This document shows, piece by piece, positions 34,401 through 46,229 of a DNA stretch of 64,000 bases. The stretch comes from Macrotis lagotis (lineage: Eukaryota; Chordata; Mammalia; Peramelemorphia; Peramelidae): the NCBI RefSeq assembly GCF_037893015.1, contig NC_133665.1, positions 39,563,537-39,627,536 of the forward strand, read 5' to 3'. Made by a program: the position numbers and the translations under genes. A model generated the notes under the pieces. It was given only the letters and a program-made list of their open reading frames with translations. It ran no database searches and had not been told where the DNA came from. The first letter of the stretch is position 1; each line of letters opens with the position of its first letter.

Positions 34401-35150
34401 ATAATTCTTCCAACCTTCATTTGCACTAATAGGTTAGGTCCCCAGAGTTACTAATTCTTACTTCAGTATTCTATCATTGGGTAACACTATAACCAGGATT
34501 TGTAATGCTGTCTTTCAAAAGTCCCCATCCAGTATAATCTCCCCAAGATCATCTTTAGATTTTTGTGAAAGAATATTTACTGAGAAGGTATAACAAGAAT
34601 AACAGTTACAAAACAATCCAGCCCCCTCCCCAATGAAAAGCAGAATGCACTCTCTCCTTCACACATACAATTCCTGAGGAGAATGGGTTTAAATTTATCA
34701 AAGCAGTAAGTCAGCTACAAATGTTGAAAACATATGGAACCGAGGGATACCTTAAAGCTTCTGGTTCTGGGAATACATTTTTCCTCTTCTCAGAAATGCC
34801 ACCATTTTCATTTTGGGAATGGTGATGAATGAGTTGCTCCCTTGTTTATGTCTTTGCAGGATGCAGTGTTTCAACTTGCAAGTCTATTTGATTGGGTTAT
34901 TATTCAGGTCTTTCTTCAGGTGGGACTTCTTATAGGACTCAGTTACTGCTTTTGGCAACTCTGATGACATCTGCTACTGACTTTGATAACTCTCCTAACT
35001 TATAAAAGCTCAAAAGGCCATAACCTTGTCAATTCCATTTCCAGATATTCATTCACTCAAACTTAGGAATGAATAAACACAAAAAAAGACAAAAGAAACA
35101 GAGGTTCATATTTCCATGGTGTCCTGGTGGGAGATAGGAATAAGTACCTC
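34401..35150. other. Intergenic DNA, nothing recognised
   Basis: No confident repeat or exon. Confidence 0.4.
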
Positions 35151-35154
35151 TCTC

Positions 35155-35350
35155 ATTTGTTCTTGAAGAGGGTCAACGACATCAGGAGGGTCATATCTTG
35201 ACTTGTAAGTGAATTGGATTTAAGTGAGGCAGAGCTGTGCATGGTCATTAGCCTCCCTCTCTCCTCCACAGTCATTGAAGTCCAGTGGCAAGACAAATCA
35301 GGATGACTGGTGATGGCCCCAGATACAGTGGGAGACCTTGATCTTTTCCC
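35155..35350 (-). repeat. RTE-dependent SINE, antisense
   Basis: 'ttgttcttgaagagggtcaa', 'gaattggatttaagtgaggc', 'ctctctcctccacagtcatt', 'ggatgactggtgatggcccc'. Confidence 0.75.
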
Positions 35351-35799
35351 CCCACTTCTCTCCTACCTAAGAACTCATAGCAATCCTCCTCACTGGAAAT
35401 CTGTCAGATGAGAAATCAAGAGACTATTAGCTAAAACCTTTTGAATGCATGTTTAGTTCCAGCTTACCAATCAATGAAAAGATTTTCCTTCAATATATAA
35501 TGTACCTACAGGAAAGAGAAGGTAGCTTGCAAATGCTCAGAAGTACATGGAAGAAACCCTCTTTCATGCTTGCCTGGAAACAAGCTCATCAAGATTTCAC
35601 ATATGAACTGCAGCCAATATGATAATATTTTGCATGCCTTAAAGACTGGATACTTACTTGTCCCATGTCTGAAACTAATTATATGACAACAATGAAGTCA
35701 TCTCTGTCAACCTCACTTCCCTTTCTTGTAAAATTCAGGAGTTGGAGTAGATGAGATTTAAAGTGACATCTAGCTCTATGAAACTATATATTCTGGCAG

Positions 35800-36035
35800 A
35801 GAAAGTATGGATTTGAATCAACTTGGTTCTGCTACCTGGGTAACATTGGGGTTTATTGCCTTTTCTATATCTCCACTAGTAGTTGCATGAAGAGCTAATA
35901 ATTTGCTAAGCCTTTAGACTTTCATATTCAATTTTTAGATCTCATTTTAACTCTCTGAGACTCAGCTTTCTTATCTATAAAATGAAGGGGTTAAATTCTA
36001 TGACTGCTAAGATTTCTTTTCTGAAATTCTTTGAT
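35800..36035 (+). repeat. MIR/THER-type SINE, partly disrupted
   Basis: 'tatggatttgaatcaacttg', then after a gap 'ctctgagactcagctttctt', 'atctataaaatgaaggggtt'. Confidence 0.5.
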
Positions 36036-36519
36036 TTTTAAAAAATGCACTTCAGTTTGTATTTTTACTCTTGGTGGAAACAATATATAGTGTCCTACTG
36101 TGAGCAAATATTCTTGAATGAATATAGAGTCAAGTTTCTTTATGTTCCTGGAGTACAGAAGTACAATCTGATTTGCAAAATTAAGATTTGATCAGAACAT
36201 AACAGCTACTGAATGACATGGAGGTATACGTTTTTTCTCTACTTGCTTCTCTCATCATTACTGAAAAGTATAAGGTACTTAAAACTCAAGATGAAAGTAT
36301 TTAAATATAACCAATTTTTTTGCATTGAAATGAGATTTTATGTTAGATTTTTCTATTCTTTTGCATATGCTTTATGCACACTATCAGGAAATCTTTCAAA
36401 AAATTTTGAAATGTAAAAGTAAGTAAAACTTTTGAAAAAGACAATTTCATATTTAAATAATACAATATTTTCAAATATATGTTTAAATACCTTTATATCA
36501 AAGTCATTTCCTAGCTACC

Positions 36520-36740
36520 TCCCTTCAGATCAAACCCTGTGATAATATTAGGTTCTATGATCTAAAACTTGAAGTGATCTTAGAAGTGTATATGTTCAAC
36601 CCCCTTATTTTACAGATTGAGAAAGGGAGTCCAGAAAGGTTAAGTGATTTGATCAAAACCATATGAATAGAAAAGTATCCCAGGAAGGATTTGAATTCAG
36701 TTCCTCTTACTTCAAAGCCATTACTCTTTCCAATGTAAAC
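36520..36740 (+). repeat. MIR-like SINE
   Basis: 'acccccttattttacagatt', 'gagaaagggagtccagaaag', 'aggatttgaattcagttcct'. Confidence 0.7.
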
Positions 36741-37380
36741 TTTCCCTTGCATAAAAACAAAATCAAGCCCCACCCTAAATTCACTACAGAGACCTTGCCT
36801 AACAAAGTAAGCATTTTTTTAGTCTACTAGTCCTCCACCCTTCTGGAATTAGAAATTATTTTTCCATTATATTTTTATAGGAACTTCATTATGAAAATAT
36901 GTTGTTTTTAATAGTATTATAGGCATTAACTTTTCTTTTGATGAAATTCCTATACACTTTTAGTTACAACATTAAATCTTACAAATAATCCAACAAAGAT
37001 AGTAGCTACCTTAAGATAGAGAATAATCTTCCATGTCTTCCCTCTAAAAAATGAAAATGTGGAAATTCCCATGTCACAGTCACTACTGTTACTGTAGTCC
37101 CCTCCTTTATTTTTCTGTCTAGGATATTTCTTATCCTGCCCATTCTTCTAAATGGACCTAAATAGAATCATATCTATAATAGGATAGATTGGGTCAATTG
37201 TTTCCTCTCTTTAATGAAAGAATGCAAAAATGTGGTAAAGTTCTCTCTACTCCTTAATCCAACCTGGAAATAACACAAAGTATTAGATATACATTTTCCT
37301 ACATGGGGAAAAAAATCTCTACTTTTTTGCTCAGCCAAGGGTTAAGGGACCCTTCCTAAAAAGAGTAGAAATTCCATATG
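36741..37380. other. Intergenic DNA, nothing recognised
   Basis: No confident repeat or exon. Confidence 0.4.
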
Positions 37381-37384
37381 TTAG

Positions 37385-37680
37385 TTCCTGTCCTTTGTTA
37401 TTGAAGATCAAAATGACATCACTGTGTTACAGACAAGTTATACTGTGACTGATCAGACCAATATGAGCTTAGAATGCTCTACCATAGGTTGGGTACAAAT
37501 AGTTCATGTATGGATGATGTCTTTTGATTCATGCATTAATTGCATTTAAGTGAGGCAGAGTTGTACAAAGTTGTCAGCCTTGCTCTCTTTTCCAAAGTCA
37601 TCATGATCCAGTGGCAAGACAGAAATCAAGACAACTGGTGATGGCTCTAAATGGAGTGGAATACTCTGGCATCTTTAATG
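37385..37680 (-). repeat. RTE-dependent SINE, antisense, with LINE-like 3' tail
   Basis: 37385-37510 matches the 3' tail of the RTE-like LINE at 25095-25235 ('gaagatcaaaatgacatcac', 'gatcagaccaatatgagctt', 'ggttgggtacaaatagttc'). 37540-37680 matches the body seen at 35155-35350. Confidence 0.7.
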
Positions 37681-38104
37681 TCTAACCAAACTTTAAGCCC
37701 TCCAACAGCACCTGCTTCATCTACCTTCACGGCCATTAGAACAAAGTGTTCTCATCCACACATTCTACCAGTGGAAGACTCCAAATGCTTGCAGTAGACA
37801 TCCCCCACCAACTCACCCATGAATCTGAGACTCCCTTGGTTAGCTTCAATTGCTTTAGCCTGCTGGTTGAAATAGTTTACTGAAATGTGACCACTATCTA
37901 CGTTACAGCTTCTTGGAACCATATGGGAGAATTAGGTGGCTCAGATGCACCTCAAAGGTGGAAATCAGCCCTGACAAGGGCTTGGCACTAGAGGTACAAG
38001 TCTTCATTGAATATACATTACATCCCTCATATGACATGGACCTCCTAACAATAAATATCTTATCAAAATATTAGAAGTGCTTATCCATAGATACATTGGT
38101 AGTA
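37681..38104. other. Intergenic DNA, nothing recognised
   Basis: C-rich in part. Possibly more LINE-derived text, but not identifiable by eye. Confidence 0.35.
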
Positions 38105-38260
38105 TATCAGAGAGAAGGCTGGACTTGAAGTCAGAAATATCTGGATTTAAATTTGTCTTTCAGTACTTACCACCTGTATGACTACAGGCAAATCTCTTTA
38201 AGTCTCAGCTTTCTCATCTGTAAAATTATGTTAATATTCTAGTAGAACTTACTACAGATC
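38105..38260 (+). repeat. MIR/THER-type SINE
   Basis: 'aaggctggacttgaagtcag', 'taagtctcagctttctcatc', 'tgtaaaattatgtt'. Confidence 0.65.
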
Positions 38261-38689
38261 AATGAATGAATGAATGTATTAAATGCCCAGACACTGTGCT
38301 TGCAAATTTTAAAACACTATAAAAATCTTGACCACTATAATTTCAATACTAATTGAATCTGTGGTCTTGTTAATATGGATATGTACTCTGCCAGCAAAGA
38401 CTGAAGCTCATTGATGCATTTTCATCCAATGTGATCCTGAGCCATATTCTTCAGAAAGGACTCAAGATTCCACAGAGGATATTTTGGTGACCCTCCCCTA
38501 GGGTTTATTTTTAGTTTTTGATATTATGAATATAATAATGAAACTCTTAGACTATCCAGCTGTTATTCTTCACTTGGACCATCTGATTGGCCTACTACCT
38601 CCTTTGCTAATACATAAATTTCTCTTATCTTATCACTAATGCTGCTTCTAGTGTGGAGTTCATCTTTTGAATTAATGCTTCTTCTTTAA

Positions 38690-39024
38690 GAAGTTATATT
38701 TATCATAAATTGAGAAATGATGAAATTGTGGCATATGGATGTGATGGAATACTATTACTCTGTAAGAAATCAAGAGGAGGTGGATTTCAGAAAAACCCGG
38801 AAAGACTTTTATGAACTGCGTCTGAGTGAGGTGAACAGGACCAGAAGAACACTACACACATTAACAGCAGCATTGTGTGATGATCAGCTGTGATAGATTT
38901 GGCTCCTTTCAGCAGTTCAATGAACAAAGAAAATTCTAAAAGATTTGTAATGGAAAATGCTGTCCTCATCCAGAGAAGAAACTATGGAGTCTGAATGCAG
39001 AGTAAGCTGCTATTTTCACTTTTT
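38690..39024 (+). mobile_element. L1 3' end, left part
   Basis: 'gatgtgatggaatactatta', 'gaactgcgtctgagtgaggt', 'catccagagaagaaactatg', 'gagtctgaatgcagagtaag'. Same family as 2322-3058. Split by the SINE that follows. Confidence 0.85.
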
Positions 39025-39177
39025 TTTTTTTTTTAGGTTTTTGCAAGGCAAATGGGGTTAAGTGGCTTGCCCAAGGCCACACAGCTAGGTAATTATTAAG
39101 TGTCTGAGACTGGATTTGAACCCAGGTACTCCTGACTCCAGGGCCAGTGCTTTATCCACTGTGCCACCTAGCCACCC
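39025..39177 (-). mobile_element. WSINE1-like SINE nested in L1, antisense
   Basis: T-run, 'gcaaggcaaatggggttaag', 'gtggcttgcccaaggccac', 'cactgtgccacctagccacc'. Perfect 14-bp duplication tattttcacttttt at 39011-39024 and 39178-39191. Confidence 0.97.
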
Positions 39178-39191
39178 TATTTTCACTTTTT

Positions 39192-39440
39192 AAAATATGT
39201 TTTGTTTTCTTTCTTTCTCATGTTTTTTCTTTTTTGTTCTGATTCATTTTTCACAACATGACCAATATGGAAATATGTTAAGCATGGTTGTATATGTATA
39301 ACCTATATCAGATTTCTCTCTGTTATGGGAAATGAAAGGAAAGGGGAAGCAAGGGAGGCCTAAAAATGTCAAAAATCTTACAAAAATAAATGTTGAAACT
39401 ACCTTTACATACAATTGGCAAAAACAATACTAAAACAAAT
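39192..39440 (+). mobile_element. L1 3' end, right part
   Basis: 'acaacatgaccaatatggaa', 'gtataacctatatcagattt', 'tcttacaaaaataaatgttg', A-rich end. Continues the L1 cut at 39024. Confidence 0.85.
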
Positions 39441-40970
39441 TTTTAAAAAAGAAATTGTATTTATTTGGGTTTTGGGTGGCTGAGCCTGAAATTTCATCTA
39501 TTAAGGGAACTCTAGGAATTATCAAGGAGTTAACAATATTAAGTAAATTTCAAACCTTGTTGAGGAACGATAGTTCCAAAATTAGTGCCAAAATAGAGGC
39601 CTCACCAATCACTAATAGTGGTGATGAAAACTAAGGGCAATGCCTGGGCATACCCACTGTGGTGTTACCCACAGTAACAGTTCCCAGGCTAAGATGCTGT
39701 TTTATAAAAAAAGAAAGGACCTTTGTTAAAAGCCTAAGATGTATCTTCTGTGGGGCAGGCAGTAGTTTTGAAGTGATGCTCAGCCAAGTTGCCCAGCCCA
39801 CTCAGCTGTGATATAGTAATTACTTTTTATATTAGACATGTCTACAATATTTCCCTAGGTAATTGAATCTACATTTTCATATTGACTACAAATGCTGAAT
39901 TACAAATAGCTCCTTTATTTTTTGATTTTTTTACTATGTTGTCCTCAATGATTCCATAATTTAGACTTATAAAATATTTAGGCATATAAAAATAATAATC
40001 TCTGAGCATAAACCATAAGTACTATAAATAAATCTTTCTTTCAGCATGATTCTAATGCCCTTCAAACTAAACAAAAATTTCTTTCAGTATGCATATATAT
40101 AAAATATATATATATATATAAAATCAATGACAAAATTAATTAAAGTCTGATAATTATTGCCATGAATGAGACTGAGTTTTTTCAAGTTATAGCATCCTGA
40201 AAAATTCATGGAAATATTGTGCATTTATGACTATTTTTAACCCTACTTTCCTCTTTAAGCTACTATTTGATGTGTCATAAGTATTTGGGAAAGCCATGAT
40301 GGAAAGACAAGCATAAAAGAATTATGCCTGGGATGGGGAAAGGTGCAATTGAAGCTTCAATCAGGGGAAGAGTAAAAAGATGGATGGATCAGTGAAGGAT
40401 CAATTGAGACTGGACAGTAGACTCAATCAATATGGCTATGTGATTTATTCCAGTGAAGTTGTGCAGGAATAGAGAAGGTAGATGGTGGAAGCCATATAGA
40501 GTTGCAATTTAGAAAGAGATTAACAGCATAAAAACATGGGGCAAGAGATAGAAAGGTAGAGAGGGTCTATTCTAGTGCTGACTTTTTCCTATCTTTTAAA
40601 CTAAAACCAATTTGTAGGATTACAACTTCATATATACTTTCAGGCCTGGAAGAATTATTCACTATTCATTTCTACTTCTTTTCATTATTTCTTGAAATTC
40701 TAGATTTATTGTTCCTCCAAATAATTTTTATAAATCACTTGTCTAATGCTATAAAATATCCCCTTTACTGTTTAATTGGTTTAGTACTAAGTATGTAAAT
40801 TATTTTTGATAATATATTATTTTAATTATATTGGCATAGTCCAACTGTGAGCACTGATAATTCAGTTAGTTGTTCTATATTTTTCTTTATTTTTTAAGAT
40901 CATTTTATAATCACAGGTAAAGAATGTGCTTTGATATACTGCCACCAAGTTTTTTTTTATGCATTTATAT
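39441..40970. other. AT-rich intergenic DNA with a small TA tract
   Basis: TA microsatellite at about 40096-40120. No other element recognised. Confidence 0.45.
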
Positions 40971-40974
40971 CACA

Positions 40975-41225
40975 GATTGTAACATAGGACTGCAATGGGA
41001 TAATATGTTGGAAGAAAAGATGGATATGATGGATATAGATGCAAAGTGAAATAAGCAAAAGTAGGAAAACAATGTAAATATATATATATATATATATGTA
41101 CATATATATATATTTATATACTCAGTACAACAATATAAAGGAAAAGAACAACCAAAAATAGAAACTGAATCCTGCAAAACTTATAATTACTAAGAAATTG
41201 TAAGGTTGAAATGTGATAAAATGCT
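40975..41225 (+). mobile_element. L1-like 3'-end fragment (second 3' UTR type)
   Basis: 'gcaaagtgaaataagcaaaa', 'aatagaaactgaatcctgca', 'ataattactaagaaattg'. Resembles 48575-49010. A TA microsatellite (41078-41116) lies inside it. Confidence 0.5.
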
Positions 41226-41465
41226 TTTTAAACCTTAAACTATTAAATTAATCACAACTATTGTTTTTGTTATTACATTGACTAAATGGTAGCTTTATTA
41301 ATCAAGATACAAGTTCATTGAATTGTTTCTTTGTGTTGGATGTTTCAACTAGCTAACATCTAATATTCTAATTCTCCAAACTGTAGTCAGAGCCTGGTTT
41401 CCCATAAATTCATTTTCTGAAGATGAGATAAGAGATGCAAAAATCCTTTAAAATATTTAAAGAAG

Positions 41466-41603
41466 GGACAACTAGGTGACTCAGTGGACCAGCCCTGGAG
41501 TCAGGAGGACCTGAGTTCAAATATGGCCTCAGACATTTAATCATTACCTAGCTGTGTGGTCTTGGGCAAGCCATTTAACCCCATTGCCCTGAAAAAACAA
41601 AAA
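41466..41603 (+). mobile_element. WSINE1-like SINE, sense
   Basis: 'gggacaactaggtgactcag', 'gagttcaaatatggcctcag', 'gtggtcttgggcaagccatt', A-rich tail. It lacks a few bases in the head ('agtggaccagccc'). Flanking copies of aaaatatttaaag/aaaatatttgaag. Confidence 0.88.
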
Positions 41604-41625
41604 CAAAATATTTGAAGTATTATGT

Positions 41626-41668
41626 AAATTAATATATATACATATATACATATATGTATATATATTAA
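41626..41668 (+). repeat. TATACA/TATGTA microsatellite
   Basis: 'ttaatatatatacatatata' followed by its near mirror image. Confidence 0.85.
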
Positions 41669-41669
41669 T

Positions 41670-41835
41670 TGCATCTAAACTTTGGCTTTGCTACTAGCTA
41701 TATGCAAAAAATTGGAGTAAGTAAGCTAATTCACTTTTCAGGATCTTAGTTCCCTCATCTATAAAATAAGGTATTTGGACAAGATGAATTCTAAGGCCAT
41801 TTTCCAGCTCTAAATTCTATAATTCTATGAAAATG
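41670..41835 (+). repeat. MIR/THER-type SINE
   Basis: 'aggatcttagttccctcatc', 'tataaaataaggtatttgga', 'attttccagctctaaattct'. Confidence 0.65.
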
Positions 41836-42182
41836 AAGCAATAATTATTCAAAAATTAAAAAGTGAACTAAGAAATTAAATCCATAATATCATAAGTCTA
41901 ATGATTCCATTATTGTTAAATTATATAAAATAATAATCACTGAGAAAACCTTAAATAAATATGTTTTCAAAATTCTAGTAATCCCTATTAAACAGTGATC
42001 AAAAAAACTCCTTTCCTTATTCATATACATGTAGTTAGTTAACTGGTTTAGTTAATAATATAAAACTTTCTATACACAACTTGTAAATGAAGAATACTTC
42101 TAAATATTTTTATCTCGACCTTCTTTGTCTTTTGCTTGTCTTGCTACGTGTTGATAATCATCAATCATAATGTAACCCAAGA

Positions 42183-42266
42183 TTTATTCCTTCCTAGTGG
42201 GTTACTTAGTTCATTTGGACTGTATTTATTCCTTCTTAGTGGGTTACTTAGTTTGTTTGGACTGTA
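42183..42266 (+). repeat. 42-bp tandem duplication
   Basis: Two 42-bp units, 42183-42224 and 42225-42266, with 3 mismatches. Each begins tttattcctt and ends ggactgta. Confidence 0.95.
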
Positions 42267-42439
42267 ATGATGTCATAATGTTGATCTATTATTCCACAAT
42301 CATTTCCATGGCCATGAGGAAGGAGGTCTAAGCCATCAAATAAGCAATCAAGTACACTGCAAAGAAAATCTTTAAAACATTGTCAGAAATGTGATTTTAT
42401 TTCTCATTCATATGTTTAGCTTTCCAGTTAGCACCAAGG

Positions 42440-42650
42440 TGAAATTATAAAATCATAGAATTTTAGAACTGGAAGGAATCTTTGAATGGAGAATCCACTA
42501 CCATAACCCATTCCACTTTTGAGCAGCATCAGATGTCCGTGTTTTTCCTTATATAAAGTTTCTCTTTAAATTCCACACACTGCTTCAAGTTATAACCTCC
42601 AGGGTTAAACAGAAGTATAATCCCTCTTTTACAATAAAGATTAGTTCATC
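42440..42650 (-). repeat. CR1/L3-type LINE fragment, antisense (left piece)
   Basis: 'atcatagaattttagaactg' (CR1 3' end in reverse), 'cccattccacttttgagcag', 'ttccttatataaagtttctc', 'cagaagtataatccctc' follow the order of the amniote CR1/L3 3' region. Confidence 0.6.
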
Positions 42651-43562
42651 AAATGCTTTTTTTGAGTGTGAGTTTAAAGAAATTTTTCCTTATTGTTATA
42701 ATATTGGTACAAAATGTACTTAGAAATATTGGATCTTGGTTTCTTTGTTGAGGTACTGTGTATATTCATTTATCAAAGATTATATTAGCTTTTGTTAATT
42801 CTTTAATTCTTTGATTATTTTCCAGGATATTAAGCAAAGATTCTTCTGTTTCTCAAAATTTTCTGTGAAGTCAATAATCATGATATTTCTGTATATTAAA
42901 GCATGTACATAGTGCAGAGGATAGAGTGCTAGTTCTGAAATAAGGAAGACCTGAATTCAAATCCACCCTCAGACCCATCCCAGCTGTGTGACTTTAGAAA
43001 AGTCATTTAGTCTCTGCCTCAATATTTTCTACTGTAAAATTGGGTCAATAAATAGCACCTATTTCCCAGGACTATTGTGAGGATGAAATTAGACAACATG
43101 CACTTAGCATGTGCATGGCCTGTAGTGAATACTAAATAAATATTTGTGTCTTTTTTTCCTGTGGGCTTATATATTCCAGATTAATCCCTTGATTATATAT
43201 GTATCCTATGTTTTTGGGATAACTTAGTAGTTTTTCCTATTGGCATTTTCTGCAATTGATCTGCATGGGCTATAATTCTATGTTTTATTTTACCAAGTTT
43301 GTTGTCAGTTTATTTACAGTTACAACCTTTATCTTATTAATTTTCTTTCACTTTTCTTTTTGATAATTTTTGAGCATATTTTATTTGTGCCCCCCGCAGT
43401 TTTCTTTAAAATTCTTTTTTAAAAATGGTCTTATGATTTTCTTGTTAGTTTAAATTTTTTGCTTTGCATATGTTATCTATTTGAAATGTATCTCATGATA
43501 CCTAGTTTCTTTTCTTATCTGCCTTTTTTTTTTGAAACTAGATGGTTGATCTATTTGTTGTG
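42651..43562. other. AT-rich LINE-like DNA between CR1/L3 pieces
   Basis: T-rich text resembling decayed antisense L1 ('cttattaattttctttcact', 'ttttcttgttagtttaaa'), but too diverged to assign. A THER2-like SINE sits within it. Confidence 0.35.
42895..43150 (+). repeat. THER2-like SINE
   Basis: 'agaggatagagtgctagttc', 'tgaattcaaatccaccctca', 'ttcccaggactattgtgagg', 'tgaatactaaataaatattt'. Confidence 0.65.
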
Positions 43563-43573
43563 CATTATTATCT

Positions 43574-43727
43574 GTTGTTTTTAGGTTTTTGCAAGGCAAA
43601 TGGGGTTAAGTGGTTTGCCTAAGGCCACATGGCCAGGTAATTATTAAGTGTCTGAGGCCAGATTTGAACTCAGGTACTCCTGACTCCAGGGCTGGTGCTC
43701 TATCCACTGTGGCACCTAGCTGCCCCA
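43574..43727 (-). mobile_element. WSINE1-like SINE, antisense
   Basis: 'gcaaggcaaatggggttaag', 'tgtctgaggccagatttgaa', 'actgtggcacctagctgccc'. Perfect 11-bp duplication cattattatct at 43563-43573 and 43728-43738. Confidence 0.95.
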
Positions 43728-43777
43728 CATTATTATCTTTTTACTGCATTGGCACTCATCCCCTTTTTTAAGAATGT

Positions 43778-43842
43778 TATTTATATTTATATTTATATTT
43801 ATTTTTTATTTTATTTTATTTTATTTTTATATTTATTTCTTA
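43778..43842 (+). repeat. (TTTA/TTTTA)n simple repeat
   Basis: Tandem 'tttatat' then 'ttttatttta' units. Confidence 0.9.
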
Positions 43843-43959
43843 TAATCTTAGATATTATAAATATTTCCCTTCATCTGGAATTATAACCTTTTTTGAGGAT
43901 TATATGAGGTTCATGACTTTCTTCCAATTTCTCATTCCATCATCTTGATCAGAAATGCC

Positions 43960-44440
43960 CAACTCTGAATACTGGAAAAGAGTTATCATGCATCAACCTA
44001 TATAGCTTTTCATCATTGCTTCTGTGGAATAAACATGCTAATTTCAACTTCATGTGGTATAACCTCTAATACCTTCATCATCCTAGGCACTGTAGTCTGA
44101 ATGATGTCTAGATCTCCTGACTCCAGAATCTTTTCTAAAATGTAATGTCCAGAAATACAATATTTCACATGTAGTGACCATGGCAGAATATACTTTATTT
44201 TTATTTACTTATATAAGTTTGCATTAGCATTTTTGGATGCCATATCAAACTGTTAACCCATAATGAACACATATTAAACTCTCAATCTTTATTTACATGA
44301 ACAGATGTCTAGTCATGCCTCTTCCATTTTGCATTTATGGAATTAGTTTTTTGAGTCCAAAGGTGGAAAGTTAATTTTATCTCTATTAAATATTATCTCA
44401 TTAGATTTTGCCTATATTATTTGCTTACTACCTCTGTGAT
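43960..44440 (-). repeat. CR1/L3-type LINE fragment, antisense (right piece)
   Basis: 'aatgtaatgtccagaaatac', 'gcattagcatttttggatgc', 'catatcaaactgttaaccca', 'gatgtctagtcatgcctctt' follow CR1/L3 order. Probably the same element as 42440-42650, parted by later insertions. Confidence 0.6.
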
Positions 44441-44524
44441 TTTTGACAAGCCATTTTAACATTCTTAAGCTCTAGTTTTCTCATATGTAAGAAAAAAAGA
44501 ATGAATTAGATGGTCTTTCAAATA

Positions 44525-44593
44525 ATTATTTTGTTATTATTCAGTTGTTTCAATTGTGTCCTCATTCTTCATGATCCCATTTGGGGCTTTCTT
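44525..44593 (-). repeat. MAR1-type SINE, antisense, left piece
   Basis: 'ttattcagttgtttcaattg', 'tcctcattcttcatgatccc', then 'atttggggctttctt'. Interrupted by the SINE that follows. Confidence 0.85.
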
Positions 44594-44739
44594 TTTTCTT
44601 TTGCAAGGCAATGGGGTTAAGTAGCTTGCCCAAGGCCACACAGCTAGGTAATCATTAAGTGTCTGAGGTTGGATTTGAACTCAGGTACTCCTGACTCCAG
44701 GGCTGGTGCTCTATCCACTGTGCCACCTAGCTGCCCCTG
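44594..44739 (-). mobile_element. WSINE1-like SINE nested in MAR1, antisense
   Basis: 'gcaaggcaatggggttaagt', 'agcttgcccaaggccacaca', 'cactgtgccacctagctgcc'. Perfect 14-bp duplication tttggggctttctt at 44580-44593 and 44740-44753. Confidence 0.97.
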
Positions 44740-44753
44740 TTTGGGGCTTTCTT

Positions 44754-44955
44754 GACAAAGATACTGGAGTGGTTTGCCATTTCCTTCTCAATTTCATTTT
44801 ATAGATGAGGAACTGAAGTAAACAGTTTGAAGTGACTTTCACAAGATCCCCCAGCTAATAAATATCTGAAGCTGAATTTGAACTCATGAAGATAAGATTT
44901 TTCTGATTCCAAGTCCAGTGCTCTATCCACAGTGCCACCTAACTGCTCACTTGTA
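44754..44955 (-). repeat. MAR1-type SINE, antisense, right piece
   Basis: 'actggagtggtttgccattt', 'ttatagatgaggaactgaag', 'gctctatccacagtgccacc'. Confidence 0.88.
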
Positions 44956-44984
44956 ATAATTATATTTCCATCTAAAGGATATCC

Positions 44985-45835
44985 CCTTTTCCTAATTTCT
45001 CTATTTCTATCAAAGGTACTACCATCCCTCCAGTTACCCAGCTTTATAATCTTATTGTAATACTTGACTGCTTTCTTCCTCTCACTTCACATGTCAAATC
45101 CATTGCCAATATTTTCTACCTCTACAACATTTTTTGCATCTATCTCCTTCACTCATAAAGACTACATCTTTGTTTAGACTCCCATGTCTCCTGTACTATA
45201 ACAATAGCATTTAAATTGATGTCCCTGCCTTATACCTCTGTTCACTCCAAACAATCCTCCACAAAAGTACTGAAATGATTTTACTGAAGTGTAGATCCAT
45301 CTATGCTAAATCTCATTCAATAAACTCTTATGGTCTCTTATTACCTCTAATATCCTTCACATTCTGGTCTCAAACTATGTTTCCCATCTTGTTAATTGTT
45401 TCTCTCATTTTTCCTATTCGAACTTTGGGTTGTCTCCCCTTCTTTTTATTTCATTCAATAAACAAAAAACAACAACAACAATTCAAACTCAAGGCCATTA
45501 CTTGTTTCGGCCTTGGCACCAACTGTTTCCTATATGCTTATTCCTGACTCAGAATTTCCTGTTACCTTTAAAACTCAGCTCAAATCTTTCACATGAAACT
45601 TTCTAATCTTTCTACCTACTAATGCCCTCTCTCCAATTTACCTTGAATTTGTTTTTATTGAAAATTTTTTGTATAAATTATATATGTTTGTTTTATCTCC
45701 TCTGTAGAATACAACTTCTTTGAGGGCAATGATTATTTCATTGTTGTCTTTGCATCTCTTTAGTGCTTAGCCCTGTGTCTGACATATAGAAGTGCATAAT
45801 ACATGCTAATTGATTGATCAATAAGCTCTATGATC
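44985..45835 (+). repeat. L2 LINE 3' end, about 0.85 kb
   Basis: 'ccctccagttacccagcttt', 'catgtcaaatccattgccaa', 'tctggtctcaaactatgttt', 'caacttctttgagggcaatg', 'gcttagccctgtgtctgaca', 'tagaagtgcataatacatgc' follow L2 consensus order. A CAA-rich interruption lies near 45465. The frame at 45275-45547 is a shadow. Confidence 0.75.
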
Positions 45836-45984
45836 CTATGATGCATTTTTCTAGCCTTTTGAGATTTAGGAGGATCCTGATTTTGTCATCTAATGTCAAG
45901 TCCCTGCTTTGTGTTATCTAAAAAGTTGATTCAAATGCCAAACATATCTACATACAATTCCTTGATAAGAATACTGAAGTCTTT

Positions 45985-46130
45985 GAAGTCTGAGTCATAA
46001 GAACTGGGTTTTAATCTTGGTTTTCTTTCCTACTAATTATGAGACTTTGGGAATGTCCTTGAGTATCAGTTTCTTCATCTGTAAAATGAGGGAGATTGAC
46101 TACATGACCTATGATATTTTTAATGGGTAG
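45985..46130 (+). repeat. MIR/THER-type SINE
   Basis: 'gggttttaatcttggttttc', 'gagtatcagtttcttcatct', 'gtaaaatgagggagattgac'. Confidence 0.7.
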
Positions 46131-46229
46131 AGCAAGGAATGTAAAGAGATCAAAGTTAAGGTTTAAGTTCCAGAGTGTTTGCAGCAGAAAGTCCTGAATT
46201 ATAGGTCACAATAACTGCATTAGTAGCAT

